A stretch of DNA of 64,000 nucleotides from Streptomyces cellulosae (GCF_000721105.1 NZ_JOEV01000002.1:186001-250000); one strand, 5' to 3'; numbered from the stretch's first letter, positions 51,740-61,261 are shown. Program-made: numbers and translations. Notes: generated by a model from the letters alone, not told the origin.

Positions 51740-53374
51740 CTACCAGCAGATGAGCCGGAACCTGGTGAAGTCGGCGGTGAAGGCCGCGTCGACCAGGTCC
51801 ACGGCATGGATTGCGGCCATCGCGCCCGTGAACCGGAGTTTGGACCCGTGGTCGTCGGAGAGGCGGGTGAAGTCCAGTTCCGGACCGACGAACCGCCGTT
51901 CACCGTGCTGGTCGAGCAACCAGAAGCGGGCTGCCCCGTCCACCACGGTCACCCCCAGCGTGAAGGCGCTTTCCGCCTGGACGTCGACCAGGGCCACCTG
52001 CCGGGTGCTGCCCTCGTCCCGCTCGACCAGGCTCAGCACGGTCCGTCCGCCACCGCCTTGCCACTGCTGGCCCCGCTGCTCCTCGCCCTCGGGCTCCGCC
52101 CAGGTCAGGTCGAGGGCCAGATAGGACTCGGTGTTGTACCAGAGCACCAGACCGGCGACCTGGGTGAACGTGGCCGGCCGGGCCTCCACGGTGACCTCGG
52201 CCTCCGCCCGGTGCTCGGTGATCCGCTGCGCCAGCAGACTGTGCGCCCACCACGACTCCGGCCCCTGCCGCCCACGCAGCCGGATCCAGCCGGGCCGCAC
52301 GCTGGTGTCGGCCCAGGACGCGTCGGGCGCGGCCCGCAGGGTGCTCCAGGGCCAGCCCAACGTGGCGTCGGCAAGCGCGGGTTGCTCCGGCGGCCGCGGT
52401 TGCGGTCGCGTCGGTACGGCGACACCGGGTGCGGAGTCCGGTCGTGTGGGTACGTCGACCTCGGTCGAAGGATGCGGACCCCCGTGCCGCAGCCTTGGCC
52501 AGCCCTCCGGGGTCCAGGTCACCGCCTGGATCGCCGTCTCACGGCCGAGTGGGCAGCGCGGGCCGTCCGGCGTGTTCAGGGGGCGGGCCGTGAGGTGGCT
52601 CAATATCCAGCTGCCGTCGGGGAGTTGGACCAGTTCGCCGTGGCCGGCCTTCTGCAGGGGCAGCGAAGGGTCGTCCCGGGACGTCAGCAGTGGCCGGGAG
52701 TCCAGCTCGTACGGGCCGGTGATCTCCCGGCTGCGGGCCACCAGTACCCCGTGCTCGAAACCGGTGCCGCCCTCGGCCAGGACGAGGTGATACCAGCCGC
52801 CCCGCTGGACCAACTTCGGCCCCTCGACGAGTCGTTCGTGCTGGAGCAGCAGGTGCGTGTCACCGACCGGCGTCAGCGTCTCCCGGTCCAGCTCGGTCAG
52901 CACGATCCCCGCGAAACGCCTGCCGCCGGGCCGGTGGTCGTTCTGGAGGTTGAGCAGCCACAGCCGGCCCCCGTCGTGGAAGAGCGCGGGGTCGAAGCCA
53001 TGGCTCGCGATCCGCCGCGGTGCCGTCCACTCGCCGACGCCCTCCGTCGCCGTAGAGACATAGGTGTCCGTGTCGAAGTACGGCGTTCCGACCGAGCGGA
53101 CGATCGAGTAGACCACCCAGAACCGTTCGCCGTCCCAGCTCAGGGAGGGTGCCCAGATGCCGCCCGAATCGGGCACGCCCGCAAGGGAGTCGCCCGGGAC
53201 GGCGCCCTCGACATGGCCCGCGTACTCCCACTGCGCGAGGTCGCGCGAGCGGTGCAGCGGGATCGTCGGGAACCACTCGAAGGAGCTGGTCGCCACGTAG
53301 TACCAGTCGCCGACGCGCACCATCGACGGGTCGGGGGCGAAACCGCGGATCACCGGGTTGTGCAGCAGGGTCAC
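51740..53374 (-). CDS. Glycoside hydrolase family 43 (beta-xylosidase/alpha-arabinofuranosidase type)
   Basis: A 544-residue GH43 enzyme: an N-terminal five-bladed beta-propeller (about 1-330) and a C-terminal beta-sandwich of the GH43_C2 type (about 355-540). The catalytic acidic residues are probably Asp15 (FAPDPS), Asp128 (GFDPALFHD) and Glu184 (VEGPKLV). No signal peptide is present, so it should cleave imported xylo- or arabino-oligosaccharides in the cytoplasm. The GTG at 53374 overlaps the permease stop (GTGA) with GGAG upstream; the frame is open much further upstream, antisense-free but inside the permease gene, and that extension is not real. It is the last gene of the sugar-import operon. 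Confidence 0.9.
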   Translation of the reverse strand: MTLLHNPVIRGFAPDPSMVRVGDWYYVATSSFEWFPTIPLHRSRDLAQWEYAGHVEGAVPGDSLAGVPDSGGIWAPSLSWDGERFWVVYSIVRSVGTPYFDTDTYVSTATEGVGEWTAPRRIASHGFDPALFHDGGRLWLLNLQNDHRPGGRRFAGIVLTELDRETLTPVGDTHLLLQHERLVEGPKLVQRGGWYHLVLAEGGTGFEHGVLVARSREITGPYELDSRPLLTSRDDPSLPLQKAGHGELVQLPDGSWILSHLTARPLNTPDGPRCPLGRETAIQAVTWTPEGWPRLRHGGPHPSTEVDVPTRPDSAPGVAVPTRPQPRPPEQPALADATLGWPWSTLRAAPDASWADTSVRPGWIRLRGRQGPESWWAHSLLAQRITEHRAEAEVTVEARPATFTQVAGLVLWYNTESYLALDLTWAEPEGEEQRGQQWQGGGGRTVLSLVERDEGSTRQVALVDVQAESAFTLGVTVVDGAARFWLLDQHGERRFVGPELDFTRLSDDHGSKLRFTGAMAAIHAVDLVDAAFTADFTRFRLICW

Positions 53375-54276
53375 TTGAGGGCTCCGAGGGTGACTCCGGA
53401 ACGCCAGTAGCGGCGCATCGCGACCATCATGATCGCCATCGGGACGATGGACAGCAGGGCTCCGGTCAGGACCAGACTGGTGAGGTCGACGCCGGACTCC
53501 AGACGTTTGCCGGACCAGTTGTAGAGACCGATGTTGAGCGTCCAGTTGTTCTCGCCGCGCAGCACGGTCAGCGGCAGGAAGAAGGCGTTCCACGTGTTCA
53601 CGAAGGCCAGGAGGAACACCGTCGCGCCACCCGTGGTCATCATCCGCAGCACGATGCTGAAGAAGATCCTGAGCTCTCCGGCACCGTCGATACGAGCCGC
53701 CTCCAGGAGCTCGAAGGGGATCGTGGCCTCGGTGTACACCTTGGCGAGATACACGCTGAACGGGTTGATCAGACAGGGGATCAGCATCGCCCAGGGCGTG
53801 TCCACCAGGCCGATCTCCGAGAACAGCAGGTACAGCGGCAGCGTGAGCAGCGCGATCGGGATCAGGAAGGAACCGACCACGCACGCGAAGACGAGGTTGC
53901 GGCCCGGGAAGTCGAAGCGCGCGAGGCCGTAACCGGTTGCCAGCGCCAGCAACGTGCCACCCAGCGAGCCGACACCGGCGTAGAGAAAGGAATTCGCCGT
54001 CCAGCGCAGGAAGATGCCGTGCTCGTAGGTGAACAGCTGATGCAGGTTGTCCCACAGATGCCAGCCGGAGAACCACAGGCCGTTGGACTGGTAGAGCCCG
54101 GTGCGGTCCTTCGTGGAAGCGACGATCAGCCACCACACCGGAAAGAGGCTGTAGACGCTCGCAAGGGACAGCCCGACGAGCAGAAACCGCTGCCCGCCCC
54201 GCGAACGGGCCGCCGGATCAGGCGCGGTGAGACGACGGACGGGCGGGGTCTTCGTAGGTTCCTCGATGAGGGTCAT
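53371..54276 (-). CDS. Carbohydrate ABC transporter permease (MalG type)
   Basis: A 301-residue permease with about six helices and the EAA loop FELLEAARIDGAGELRIFFS, typical of MalG-like sugar importers. The start at 54276 overlaps the stop of the preceding permease gene (TGATG). It forms the membrane channel with the MalF-type protein; the ATPase is not encoded here, and in Streptomyces a shared MsiK-type ATPase usually serves such importers. Confidence 0.9.
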   Translation of the reverse strand: MTLIEEPTKTPPVRRLTAPDPAARSRGGQRFLLVGLSLASVYSLFPVWWLIVASTKDRTGLYQSNGLWFSGWHLWDNLHQLFTYEHGIFLRWTANSFLYAGVGSLGGTLLALATGYGLARFDFPGRNLVFACVVGSFLIPIALLTLPLYLLFSEIGLVDTPWAMLIPCLINPFSVYLAKVYTEATIPFELLEAARIDGAGELRIFFSIVLRMMTTGGATVFLLAFVNTWNAFFLPLTVLRGENNWTLNIGLYNWSGKRLESGVDLTSLVLTGALLSIVPMAIMMVAMRRYWRSGVTLGALK

Positions 54277-55160
54277 CAGTCGGTCTCCTTCGAGGTGAAC
54301 CGGTAGAACAGGAAGGAGGCGACGCCGAGGATCAGGGCGAGCAGCACCGAAAGCGCCGCCGCGTAGTGGTAGTTGCCGGCGTTGAACGCCTGGTTGTAGA
54401 TGATCATGATCGGGGTGAAGGAGTCGCTGACCGTCTGCGGGGTGACGTTCCGGAAGAGCGCGGGCTCGTTGAAGATCTGGAGCATCTGGATGATGGAGAG
54501 CATCCCCGTCAGCACCAACGCCCCCCGCACGAACGGGATCTTGATGCTGCGGGCGATCCGCAGCTCGGAGGCCCCGTCGAGCCGCGCCGCCTCGAACAGG
54601 TCGCGGGGCACACCCTGGAGCGCCGAGTAGAGGATGACCATGTTGTAGCCGATGCCGTGCCAGGTCAGCAGGTTGCCGATGGACGGCCACACCATCGAGG
54701 GCGCGAAGAAGTTCCAGGAGAACCCGAAGATATCGCCGAGCGGGGTGAGCGGGCCCACGTCCGGGCTGTAGAGGTTCAGCCACACGATCGCGGCGACCAC
54801 GCCGGGGATCATGTACGGCACCAGCAGCAGAATCCGGAACCGGCCGGCCATCCGGGAGCTCAGCGCGTCCAGGAACAGGGCGAGGACGAGACTGACCAGC
54901 AGCATGATCGGGATCTGCACGCAGGCGAACAGCACCACCCGCAGCACGGAGCCCATGAACGCCGTGTCGGTCAGCCCCTGTTGGTAGTTGTCCAGACCGG
55001 AGAACTCGTCGGTCGTGCCACCGAGCCCCAGCCCGGAGGACTGCGACCGGTACAGCGACTGGTAGACGGCGTACCCGATCGGCAGCAGGTACAGAAAGAC
55101 GAAGCCGAGCTGGAAGGGCACCGTGAAGGCGGCACCCTTCCAGCGCAGAGAGCGAATCAT
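54276..55160 (-). CDS. Carbohydrate ABC transporter permease (MalF type)
   Basis: A 294-residue permease with about six helices and the EAA loop RDLFEAARLDGASELRIARS. It begins with a Lys/Arg cytoplasmic tail and a first helix reading FTVPFQLGFVFLYLLP. It pairs with the MalG-type permease downstream and lies 19 bases after the binding-protein gene. Confidence 0.9.
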   Translation of the reverse strand: MIRSLRWKGAAFTVPFQLGFVFLYLLPIGYAVYQSLYRSQSSGLGLGGTTDEFSGLDNYQQGLTDTAFMGSVLRVVLFACVQIPIMLLVSLVLALFLDALSSRMAGRFRILLLVPYMIPGVVAAIVWLNLYSPDVGPLTPLGDIFGFSWNFFAPSMVWPSIGNLLTWHGIGYNMVILYSALQGVPRDLFEAARLDGASELRIARSIKIPFVRGALVLTGMLSIIQMLQIFNEPALFRNVTPQTVSDSFTPIMIIYNQAFNAGNYHYAAALSVLLALILGVASFLFYRFTSKETD

Positions 55161-55179
55161 CAGTAGCAGCCCTAAGCCT

Positions 55180-56505
55180 CTAGCCCTTGACGCTGATGCC
55201 GCGGGACTTCAGGTCGCCCACCGTCCACTCCTGCATGTGGGCCAGCAAATCGGTGACCTTCTCCTGCTTGTTGACGACCTTGGCCCAGCCTGCCTGCATC
55301 TCGGGGATCATCGCGGTCCAGTCCGGGCCGTAGACCCAGTCGGTGGTGACCGTGTCCAGGCTGTCGGTGACGATCTTCTTGGCGGGCTCGTAGTTGTCGC
55401 CGAGCAGCTTCGGAGAGATCGCCTCACCGACGTATGCGTTGCTGTCCTTCAGTGCCGGCATCACACCGTTGCCGGTGGTGGGGCTCGCCATCGTCTTCAC
55501 CGCGCCGGCGTTCGTGGACATCCACAGCGCGGCCTCGGCGGCCTGCTGCTGGTGCGCGCACTGCTTGGTCACCAGGGTCACGCTGCCGGTGAGATTCTGG
55601 CCGGCCGGGGTCTTGGCCGCCTCGCCAGAGTACGTCGGATAGGGGGCGAGCGCCCAGTCACCGAAGGACTTGGTGAAGTTCTGCACCATGCCGGCCATCT
55701 GCCACGTCGAGATCTGCCGGGTCGCGGTCCCGCCGTTGTCGTAGTTGCGCTGCACCGCCGCGTAGTCGGCGAAGGACAGCTTGCTGTTGAGGTCGTTGTC
55801 GACGATCTCCTGGATCACCTTGGCGGCCTTCAGTGTGCCCGCGTCCTGGAAGTCGACCTTCCAGGAGTTGCCGTCGATGGAGTACCAGTGCGCCCCGGCC
55901 TGCATGGCCAGCACTATCAGGGTGCTGGGGTCCTCACCCGCGAAGTTGGTGATCTTGATGTTGTGCTTCTTCAGCACCTTGCCCGCGGCGATGAACTCGT
56001 CCCAGGTCGCCGGCGCCTTGATGCCGTACTTCGTGAACAGGTCGGTGCGGTAGATGGTGAAAGTCGGCGCCGAGCTGGTGGGCACGCCGTACGTCTTGCC
56101 CTGCACCTGCGCACTCGCCCATGAACCGGTGTTGAACTTGTCCTTGTCGGATCCGACGTACTGGGTGATGTCGGCGAGCGCGCCCTGCGCGACCCAGCTG
56201 GTGACGTACTCGGCGGTGTTCTGCACCAGACAGGGCGCGTTCTTCGCCTTCACCGCGTTCGTCAGCTGCTTCTGCATGGTCAGCTGGTCGGTGACCTTCG
56301 TGTACTTCAGCTGGATGTCCTTGTGCGAGGCGTTGAACGCCTTGACGACGGCGTCCTGGCCGTTCGCCCAGCCCCAGAAGGGCAGGGTGGCCGGCCCCGA
56401 CGCCTTGGCGCCGTCCCCGGAGCCGGACCCGCCGCAAGCGGAGACGGTGAGCGCGAGGGCGCAGACAACTACGGCGAGCGCGGGGCGTCTCAGTCTGATG
56501 GACAT
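55180..56505 (-). CDS. Sugar ABC transporter substrate-binding lipoprotein
   Basis: A 441-residue family 1 extracellular solute-binding protein. The lipoprotein signal ends in VSAC with Cys24, followed by a Gly/Ser-rich linker. The mature protein begins with LPFWGWANGQDAVVKAFN and contains a YGVPTSSAPTFTIYRTDLF segment, both typical of sugar-binding proteins. It should present an oligosaccharide to the MalF/MalG permeases; with GH43 in the operon, a pentose-containing glycan fragment is likely. Two LacI-type motifs lie upstream (56610-56625 and 57002-57017). Confidence 0.92.
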   Translation of the reverse strand: MSIRLRRPALAVVVCALALTVSACGGSGSGDGAKASGPATLPFWGWANGQDAVVKAFNASHKDIQLKYTKVTDQLTMQKQLTNAVKAKNAPCLVQNTAEYVTSWVAQGALADITQYVGSDKDKFNTGSWASAQVQGKTYGVPTSSAPTFTIYRTDLFTKYGIKAPATWDEFIAAGKVLKKHNIKITNFAGEDPSTLIVLAMQAGAHWYSIDGNSWKVDFQDAGTLKAAKVIQEIVDNDLNSKLSFADYAAVQRNYDNGGTATRQISTWQMAGMVQNFTKSFGDWALAPYPTYSGEAAKTPAGQNLTGSVTLVTKQCAHQQQAAEAALWMSTNAGAVKTMASPTTGNGVMPALKDSNAYVGEAISPKLLGDNYEPAKKIVTDSLDTVTTDWVYGPDWTAMIPEMQAGWAKVVNKQEKVTDLLAHMQEWTVGDLKSRGISVKG

Positions 56506-56609
56506 GGGTGTGCTCCTTGATTTGCACGGCGGGGAGTGGAATTCGGGGGAGGCGCTGGGCGACGCTCCACGGTTCCTTCCGTCGGCCCTCGGCCTGGCCG
56601 ATCAGGGAA

Positions 56610-56625
56610 AGTAACCGTTTGCTGT
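56610..56625. promoter_or_regulatory. LacI-type operator motif (2)
   Basis: AGTAACCGTTTGCTGT lies 105 bases before the sugar-binding-protein start. Its reverse complement differs from the 61681-61696 motif at only two positions. Confidence 0.5.
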
Positions 56626-56648
56626 CCAGACGGTAAGTCGCGGGGGCC

Positions 56649-56683
56649 CGAGAAACAAGAGGGGGCGAGAGTCTTGTTTCTCG
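56649..56683. terminator. Strong hairpin upstream of the GH43/ABC operon
   Basis: CGAGAAACAAGA (56649-56660) pairs perfectly with TCTTGTTTCTCG (56672-56683) over an 11-base loop, and a T-rich TATTTTG follows on the + strand. It could insulate the operon promoter from neighbouring transcription. Confidence 0.55.
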
Positions 56684-57001
56684 TATTTTGCTCTTGGGTT
56701 AACCGATCGATTCGCCTGAACTGCGGCAGTCTCTCGACGGCGGCGGCCGGTTTGGCGCCGAGGATCCCGGCCGTCGGTTCGGCGTCCTTGCTGACCTCGT
56801 GCAGCGTCCGGGGCTTGACGATCTGCAGGGACTCGAAGGCGTGGGCGGTGTCGTCGGCGGAACCACATGATGACGTGCTGGTACGTGGCGTTGCACTCGT
56901 ATCAGAGCCCGCCGTTGTCGGCATCCGAGCCGCACCGCGGGACAGCGACCCGCCGTCCGCCACGCAGGATGTGTAGCGAGAAGGGACCGACCTTGATGGC
57001 C

Positions 57002-57017
57002 ACAGTAAACGCTTAAC
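57002..57017. promoter_or_regulatory. LacI-type operator motif (3)
   Basis: ACAGTAAACGCTTAAC shares its first 13 bases with the motif at 51632. It lies 497 bases upstream of the binding-protein gene and just beyond the end of a short Tat-leader frame. Confidence 0.45.
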
Positions 57018-57187
57018 TACGCCGGTCGGCCCCGAGCCGCGGAAGTGGCTGGGCTCTCCCCGGCCAGGGATGTGACGCAGGCAAGGCCGATCGCTGGGGT
57101 GCCGAGGGCAGTGATCTGCATGAACCGGCGGTGGAACGGGTCTGCGGATGCCGGCTCGGGGTGTGCGGGGGACTCCGGCTCTGTCAT
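57017..57187 (-). pseudogene. Orphan Tat-signal leader, probable truncated gene
   Basis: A 56-codon frame beginning MTEPESPAHPEP with a twin-arginine-like motif HRRFMQITALG followed by a short hydrophobic stretch and then a stop. It looks like the export signal of a Tat-dependent secreted protein whose body is missing. It stands between the 986-residue Tat protein gene and the GH43/ABC operon on the same strand. A real short peptide cannot be excluded. Confidence 0.35.
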
Positions 57188-57316
57188 GGGCCGTCCTACG
57201 GGAGCCGAGTGCGAAAGCCCGACGCTGAAGTGGACAGGGAGAGGGAGCGCCGAGGATGTCGATGCCAGGCGTGGAGCCAGTGCGGACTTCTGCGCCGCAC
57301 CGGCTCCACCGGCGCT

Positions 57317-60277
57317 TCAACCGACCTGGCCCCGGTACAGCACGATCGTGCTGCGTGGGCCGATCTTGCGCCGGTCCAGGGCGCCGACGACCTGCCCGGT
57401 GGCGAGGTCCCGGGCCGCACCGAACTCGGGGCGGGCGGGCAGGGCGAAGGTCTTGTCGGTGCTGGTGTTCATGGCGATGAGGTAGTCGCCGTACTCGCAG
57501 TAGTAGAAGGGAGCGCGCCCGACGAGCACGGCCTCGACGCCGTCGTAGTGGACGCCCATCGTGAGGTCCTGGACGTCGTCGGGGATGGGGGCGAGGGGGT
57601 AGACGTCTCCTTCTTGCGACTGATGGAGCGTCTCCCCGGGCGGTGGGAAGCCGCCAGGCGGGACTGAGCTCGCGTCGGGATCGGCGATGGCGTAGTCCCA
57701 CAGGATCCAGTCGCGAACGGTGTACGTCTTGTCGGTGTTGCCGGCACTGCGCTGGCGGACCGTGGCGGAGCGCTGGTCCACGGGAGTGAGGTGGTGGATA
57801 CGGGCGTAGTTGTTGACGCCCTGGCGGGACCGCCAGTACAGGGAGGCGAAGAGGATCTCCTTGCCGTTCTTGACGGCGAGACAGCCGTTCTCCTCGTCGG
57901 TGAAGAGGAAGTCGGGCTGGTCCCATCCGGTGGGGATGCGTCCGGGGCGGGCCGGGAGGGCCTGGTAGGCGTCGAGATCACGCGAGACCAGGCGCAGTGC
58001 GGCGAGCCCGACGCGGGGTGTGAGGTTCGTGACGTGCAGGTCCAGCTGGTTGTAGAACTGGCCGTCGTCCATCATCTCCTGTGTCCAGCCCACGATGTCC
58101 GGGTCCTTGAAGACGGCGGCGGACATCAGTGGGTGGGAGTCCCAGGCGGTGCGTGAGGCATAGGCGATCTCGCCGGGGTAGACCTCGTTGCGCCAGCCGA
58201 TGACGGTCTCGATGCGGGAGACCCGGGAGCCCGTCTCGTCGACGTCGACCACGCGGAACCGGCCGCGCGTCTTGACGATCTTGACCATCTGTTCGCGCAG
58301 TTCGGGCGCCTCCTGGCCGTCGTAGCCGCGCGTGACGGACTCGTACATCATGACCAGCCAGTCGGTGACCTCGCCGTAGCTGCCCACGTAGCCGAGTTCA
58401 CGGGTCAGCCCCGCCTTGGTGACCAGGTAGTAGCTCTCGCCCAGTGGCTTGGTCGGGTTGCCGTCCTTGTCCTCCGAACCGAGGAAGGGCGTCATGCCGA
58501 GCGACTCGTACATGTAACCGCGGGCCTTCTCCTCGGACAGGGCGAGGCTGGGGTCGAGGAGACGCAGGCCGCGGTTGGCCTGGTAGATGCCGATGGCGCG
58601 GATCTGCGCCTGGTTGGAGTAGTGCCGGTTGTGCTGGCGCCAGTAGTCGCGGCTGGACTTGAGCATGTCGATGTACGCATCGCGGCGCACCGGCTGCTCA
58701 GGGATGGCGGCACTCGCTGGCGGGACGAGAGTCACGTCGTCGAACCAGGCGGTGCCAGGGCCGGACAGCCGCAGGTGGACCTCGACCTGGGTGGCGCCGT
58801 CCGGGGTCGGCAGGTCGATGGAGACGTACTCCCAGTCATGGGTGCCGGTGGCGGCGAACTTCCGGTGGTCGCTGCCGACTAGCTTGCCGGAGGCGTCGTA
58901 GAACAACGGGTCGATATGGGCGCCCAGCCCCGTCACACCGTTCGTCTTGATCCATGCGCCGTAGGTGTACGTGCCCTCGACGACCTGGACCTTGGCGGTG
59001 TTGTAAACGGTGATGAAGCCGTTGGCCGCGGTGGCCGTGAGCTTGAGGGAGGCGGAGCCCGAGCGGAAGACCGTTGTGACCCGGGACCAGTGGGCGTCGG
59101 TGGTTTGGCCCCAGCTGGGTACACCCCACCGCAGCGGGGTGCCGAGGCCGTCCTCGAAGCCGGGGTTGGTGATGTCGTACGGCGAACCGGTCACCTTCTC
59201 GGCCAGGCGGTCGCCCAGGTGCTCCCAGAGCAGGGCGAGAACCAGACCGACCCGGCCGAAGCCCTGCCACTGCTGTTCGGAGGCCGTGAGCACCGTCGGG
59301 TCGGATTTCCAGGCCATGTAGCGGCCGTCGAGGGCCCGCAGCACCCGGTCCAGGGCCGCGGGGTTCTGGTAAGCGGGGCTGCCGGACCAGAGGTAGCCCT
59401 CGGCGAGGGACTGGAAGGCATAGGGGTCCATGCGGGCCGGGTCCGCGCTGTTGAGGTAGGAGTTCTGGTCCTTCGTGACGCGCTTGCGCACTGCATCCAA
59501 CACCTCGGGCCCCGGGGCGGTGCGCTGCTGGGGGACCGGTGCGGGGCCTTGGACCTCGCCCTTGGGCGCGACGAAGCAGGGCTCGGTGTGGGTGTAGATG
59601 CGGTAGATGCCGCGCGAAGGCGTGACCATGGTGCGGTAGAGCTGGGCCTCGTTCTGGCCGTAGGACCAGATGCGACCCTTCGACCGGATCTCCAGCGTCA
59701 CCTTCTGCTTGCCCGCCGTCATCTTCTCGGGCAGGGGCAGCGTGTGGAAGAAGAAGCGGCCGGGGCTGCGGGGCGCGTTGTCGATGATGTCGAGGGCGTC
59801 TACGGCGCCCTCGTCCTGGAAGCCGATCTGGAGGCCGTCGCAGAACAGCTGGAGCCGCAGCATGTTCGTGCCGGAGGCAGCCTGATGGCCGGTGGGGTCG
59901 TAGTCGTCGCCCCACAGCCGGACGGTCACATAGGTCGTGCCGGTGGGGCTGACGGCGACCTCGAACTTGAGCGTGCCGCCCCAGTAGGTCGCTGGATCAG
60001 TGGGGTTGAGGACGCGGGCGCTCTGGCCGAGTCCGCCGGTGACGGTGCCGGAGAGAGTGGCGGTGAGAGCGTGGGAGGCCTCGGAGTCCGCGTTACCGAA
60101 GACAACGATGTCGAGCGGAGTGCAGACTGCCTTCTTGAACGCGCTGGTCCCCGTGGCGGTCGAAGCGGCGGGAGATGCCGTCGCGGGCTGGGCATTGAGC
60201 AACCCGAGGCCGACCGCGGCTGCTCCGGTCGTTCCGGCGTATTTGAGTACCTCGCGGCGTCTGGGGGTGTTCAGCAT
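57317..60277 (-). CDS. Large Tat-exported protein with carbohydrate-binding-like domain, probable polysaccharide-active enzyme
   Basis: A 986-residue protein whose N-terminus has a Tat signal (RRREVLKYAG, then a Gly/Ala-rich hydrophobic stretch and Ala-rich cleavage region). The central part carries a jelly-roll segment like a CBM4/9-type domain (about 370-520: NPGFEDGLGTPLRWG through GTAWFDDVTLVPP). The remainder is rich in Trp, Tyr and helical segments (GYLWSGSPAYQNPAALDRVL; EVYPGEIAYASRTAWDSHP; HVTNLTPRVGLAALRLVS), suggesting an alpha/alpha-barrel core and a C-terminal beta domain, as in several polysaccharide lyases. I do not recognise a specific CAZy family. It lies directly downstream of decayed sugar-ABC genes and near GH43, so it probably cleaves an extracellular plant or microbial glycan. 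Confidence 0.7.
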   Translation of the reverse strand: MLNTPRRREVLKYAGTTGAAAVGLGLLNAQPATASPAASTATGTSAFKKAVCTPLDIVVFGNADSEASHALTATLSGTVTGGLGQSARVLNPTDPATYWGGTLKFEVAVSPTGTTYVTVRLWGDDYDPTGHQAASGTNMLRLQLFCDGLQIGFQDEGAVDALDIIDNAPRSPGRFFFHTLPLPEKMTAGKQKVTLEIRSKGRIWSYGQNEAQLYRTMVTPSRGIYRIYTHTEPCFVAPKGEVQGPAPVPQQRTAPGPEVLDAVRKRVTKDQNSYLNSADPARMDPYAFQSLAEGYLWSGSPAYQNPAALDRVLRALDGRYMAWKSDPTVLTASEQQWQGFGRVGLVLALLWEHLGDRLAEKVTGSPYDITNPGFEDGLGTPLRWGVPSWGQTTDAHWSRVTTVFRSGSASLKLTATAANGFITVYNTAKVQVVEGTYTYGAWIKTNGVTGLGAHIDPLFYDASGKLVGSDHRKFAATGTHDWEYVSIDLPTPDGATQVEVHLRLSGPGTAWFDDVTLVPPASAAIPEQPVRRDAYIDMLKSSRDYWRQHNRHYSNQAQIRAIGIYQANRGLRLLDPSLALSEEKARGYMYESLGMTPFLGSEDKDGNPTKPLGESYYLVTKAGLTRELGYVGSYGEVTDWLVMMYESVTRGYDGQEAPELREQMVKIVKTRGRFRVVDVDETGSRVSRIETVIGWRNEVYPGEIAYASRTAWDSHPLMSAAVFKDPDIVGWTQEMMDDGQFYNQLDLHVTNLTPRVGLAALRLVSRDLDAYQALPARPGRIPTGWDQPDFLFTDEENGCLAVKNGKEILFASLYWRSRQGVNNYARIHHLTPVDQRSATVRQRSAGNTDKTYTVRDWILWDYAIADPDASSVPPGGFPPPGETLHQSQEGDVYPLAPIPDDVQDLTMGVHYDGVEAVLVGRAPFYYCEYGDYLIAMNTSTDKTFALPARPEFGAARDLATGQVVGALDRRKIGPRSTIVLYRGQVG

Positions 60278-60289
60278 GGTTGATCCTTT

Positions 60290-60895
60290 ACTTTAGAGTG
60301 CCCGTGCCGGCTCCGCTGGGGGCGCTCCTGGAGGGAAAGCGCGGAGACCGCGAACGGAATGACCCAGGGGAGAGAACCGGTGAGGACGAGCATGTTCATG
60401 TCGCGGACGCTCTGTGCCTGCTACGGCCAGGAGGGGAGACGCAGGGTGACGGAATAGGCGCGCTCGCCGGCGGACATGGGCATGGGGGAGAAGTCGTTCC
60501 AGATGTTGATGAAGTAGAGCGCGGAGGTGGTGGTGCCACTGGTCCGCCTCTGTCGCAGCGCGATCGAGGTGACGATCCGCGGCTCACTGGTGTTGTCGTA
60601 CTGGCTGCCGCCAGCAGCTCGGTGGGCACGGAGCTGTCGATGTGCACCTTGCCGAGGCAGGCCCTGAACGTGATTGACAGGGATCATCCCGCCCGGCTGT
60701 CATCGGCGAGTTCGATCTCGGCCGAAGACCTGACAACGCAGGAGCGGGGTAGCAGCTGGGCGCCCGACGGCAACTGCGAACAGGGCGCTCGTCGGCGGAA
60801 ACCGAAGTTGGCCAGGCCGTAACCGGCAGCGAGCGAGACAGGTCCGACAAGATTGACTTCCGTCCATTTTCGACGGGCACGCCTTGCTGTCGGCA
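60290..60895 (-). pseudogene. MalG-type sugar ABC permease relic
   Basis: Pieces of one permease occur in order across two or three frames: GPVSLAAGYGLANFGFRR, then SALFAVAVG, then the EAA loop split between frames (VPTELLAAAS and DNTSEPRIVTSIALR), then TSALYFINIWNDFSPMPMSA, and finally VRDMNMLVLTGSLPWVIPFA. Their order and spacing match the C-terminal two-thirds of the MalG-type permease at 53371-54276. Several frameshifts and the loss of the N-terminus make it non-functional. It follows a truncated binding-protein gene, so a whole importer operon has decayed here. Confidence 0.75.
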
Positions 60896-60928
60896 TTCAC
60901 AGCGGCACGGAGTTCCTGGTGGACCGCT

Positions 60929-61156
60929 TCACCGTCGCATTGACGATATGACCCGGGTTTCGGTCTGCTCCTTGTGCCACACCTTGGTCTGGTCCAGATG
61001 GGCGGGTCCAGCTCCAGAACCCGAAGTGACCTGGCCCTCGGTCGCCGGGAACGTCGAGGCGTCTGCGCCTCCCTTCCCGGAGCAGGCGGCCGGTGCCGGT
61101 GCGAGAAAGACTGCGGTGGCCAGTGGGACCGGCACTCTGGGGCGGAACTTGGACAT
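60929..61156 (-). pseudogene. Sugar-binding lipoprotein relic (N-terminal fragment)
   Basis: A 75-codon frame has a lipoprotein-like signal (MSKFRPRVPVPLATAVFLAP, then APAAC as a lipobox) followed by the start of a solute-binding protein; FGFWSWT, expected after the linker, is found in another frame. The other roughly 350 residues are gone. A LacI-type motif lies 105 bases upstream (61262-61277), the same distance as in the intact operon. Confidence 0.65.
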
Positions 61157-61261
61157 CGGTCCTCCACGGAGGGAACGGGACGACGCGGACGGTGCGGGGA
61201 GTGGGCGCGGTCAGAGGGGAGAGGAGAGGGAAGCGAGACGGCGCCTGCATCGATGCGGTGT

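Larger units (their letters stand above)
56506..57016. other. Upstream region of the GH43/ABC operon
   Basis: It contains two LacI-type motifs and a hairpin described separately. Leftward frames across 56700-57000 have segments such as SLQIVKPRTLHEVSKDAEPT that might be remains of a gene, but I recognise no family and find no start or continuous frame I trust. Confidence 0.4.

Noticed and set aside
53375..54136. N-terminal extension of the GH43 gene
   Set aside because: The open frame extends into the upstream permease gene, but the GTG at 53374 has a ribosome binding site and the catalytic domain begins right there.
54277..54783. N-terminal extension of the MalG-type permease
   Set aside because: The extra residues are a shifted frame of the MalF-type gene; the ATG at 54276 gives a normal permease length.
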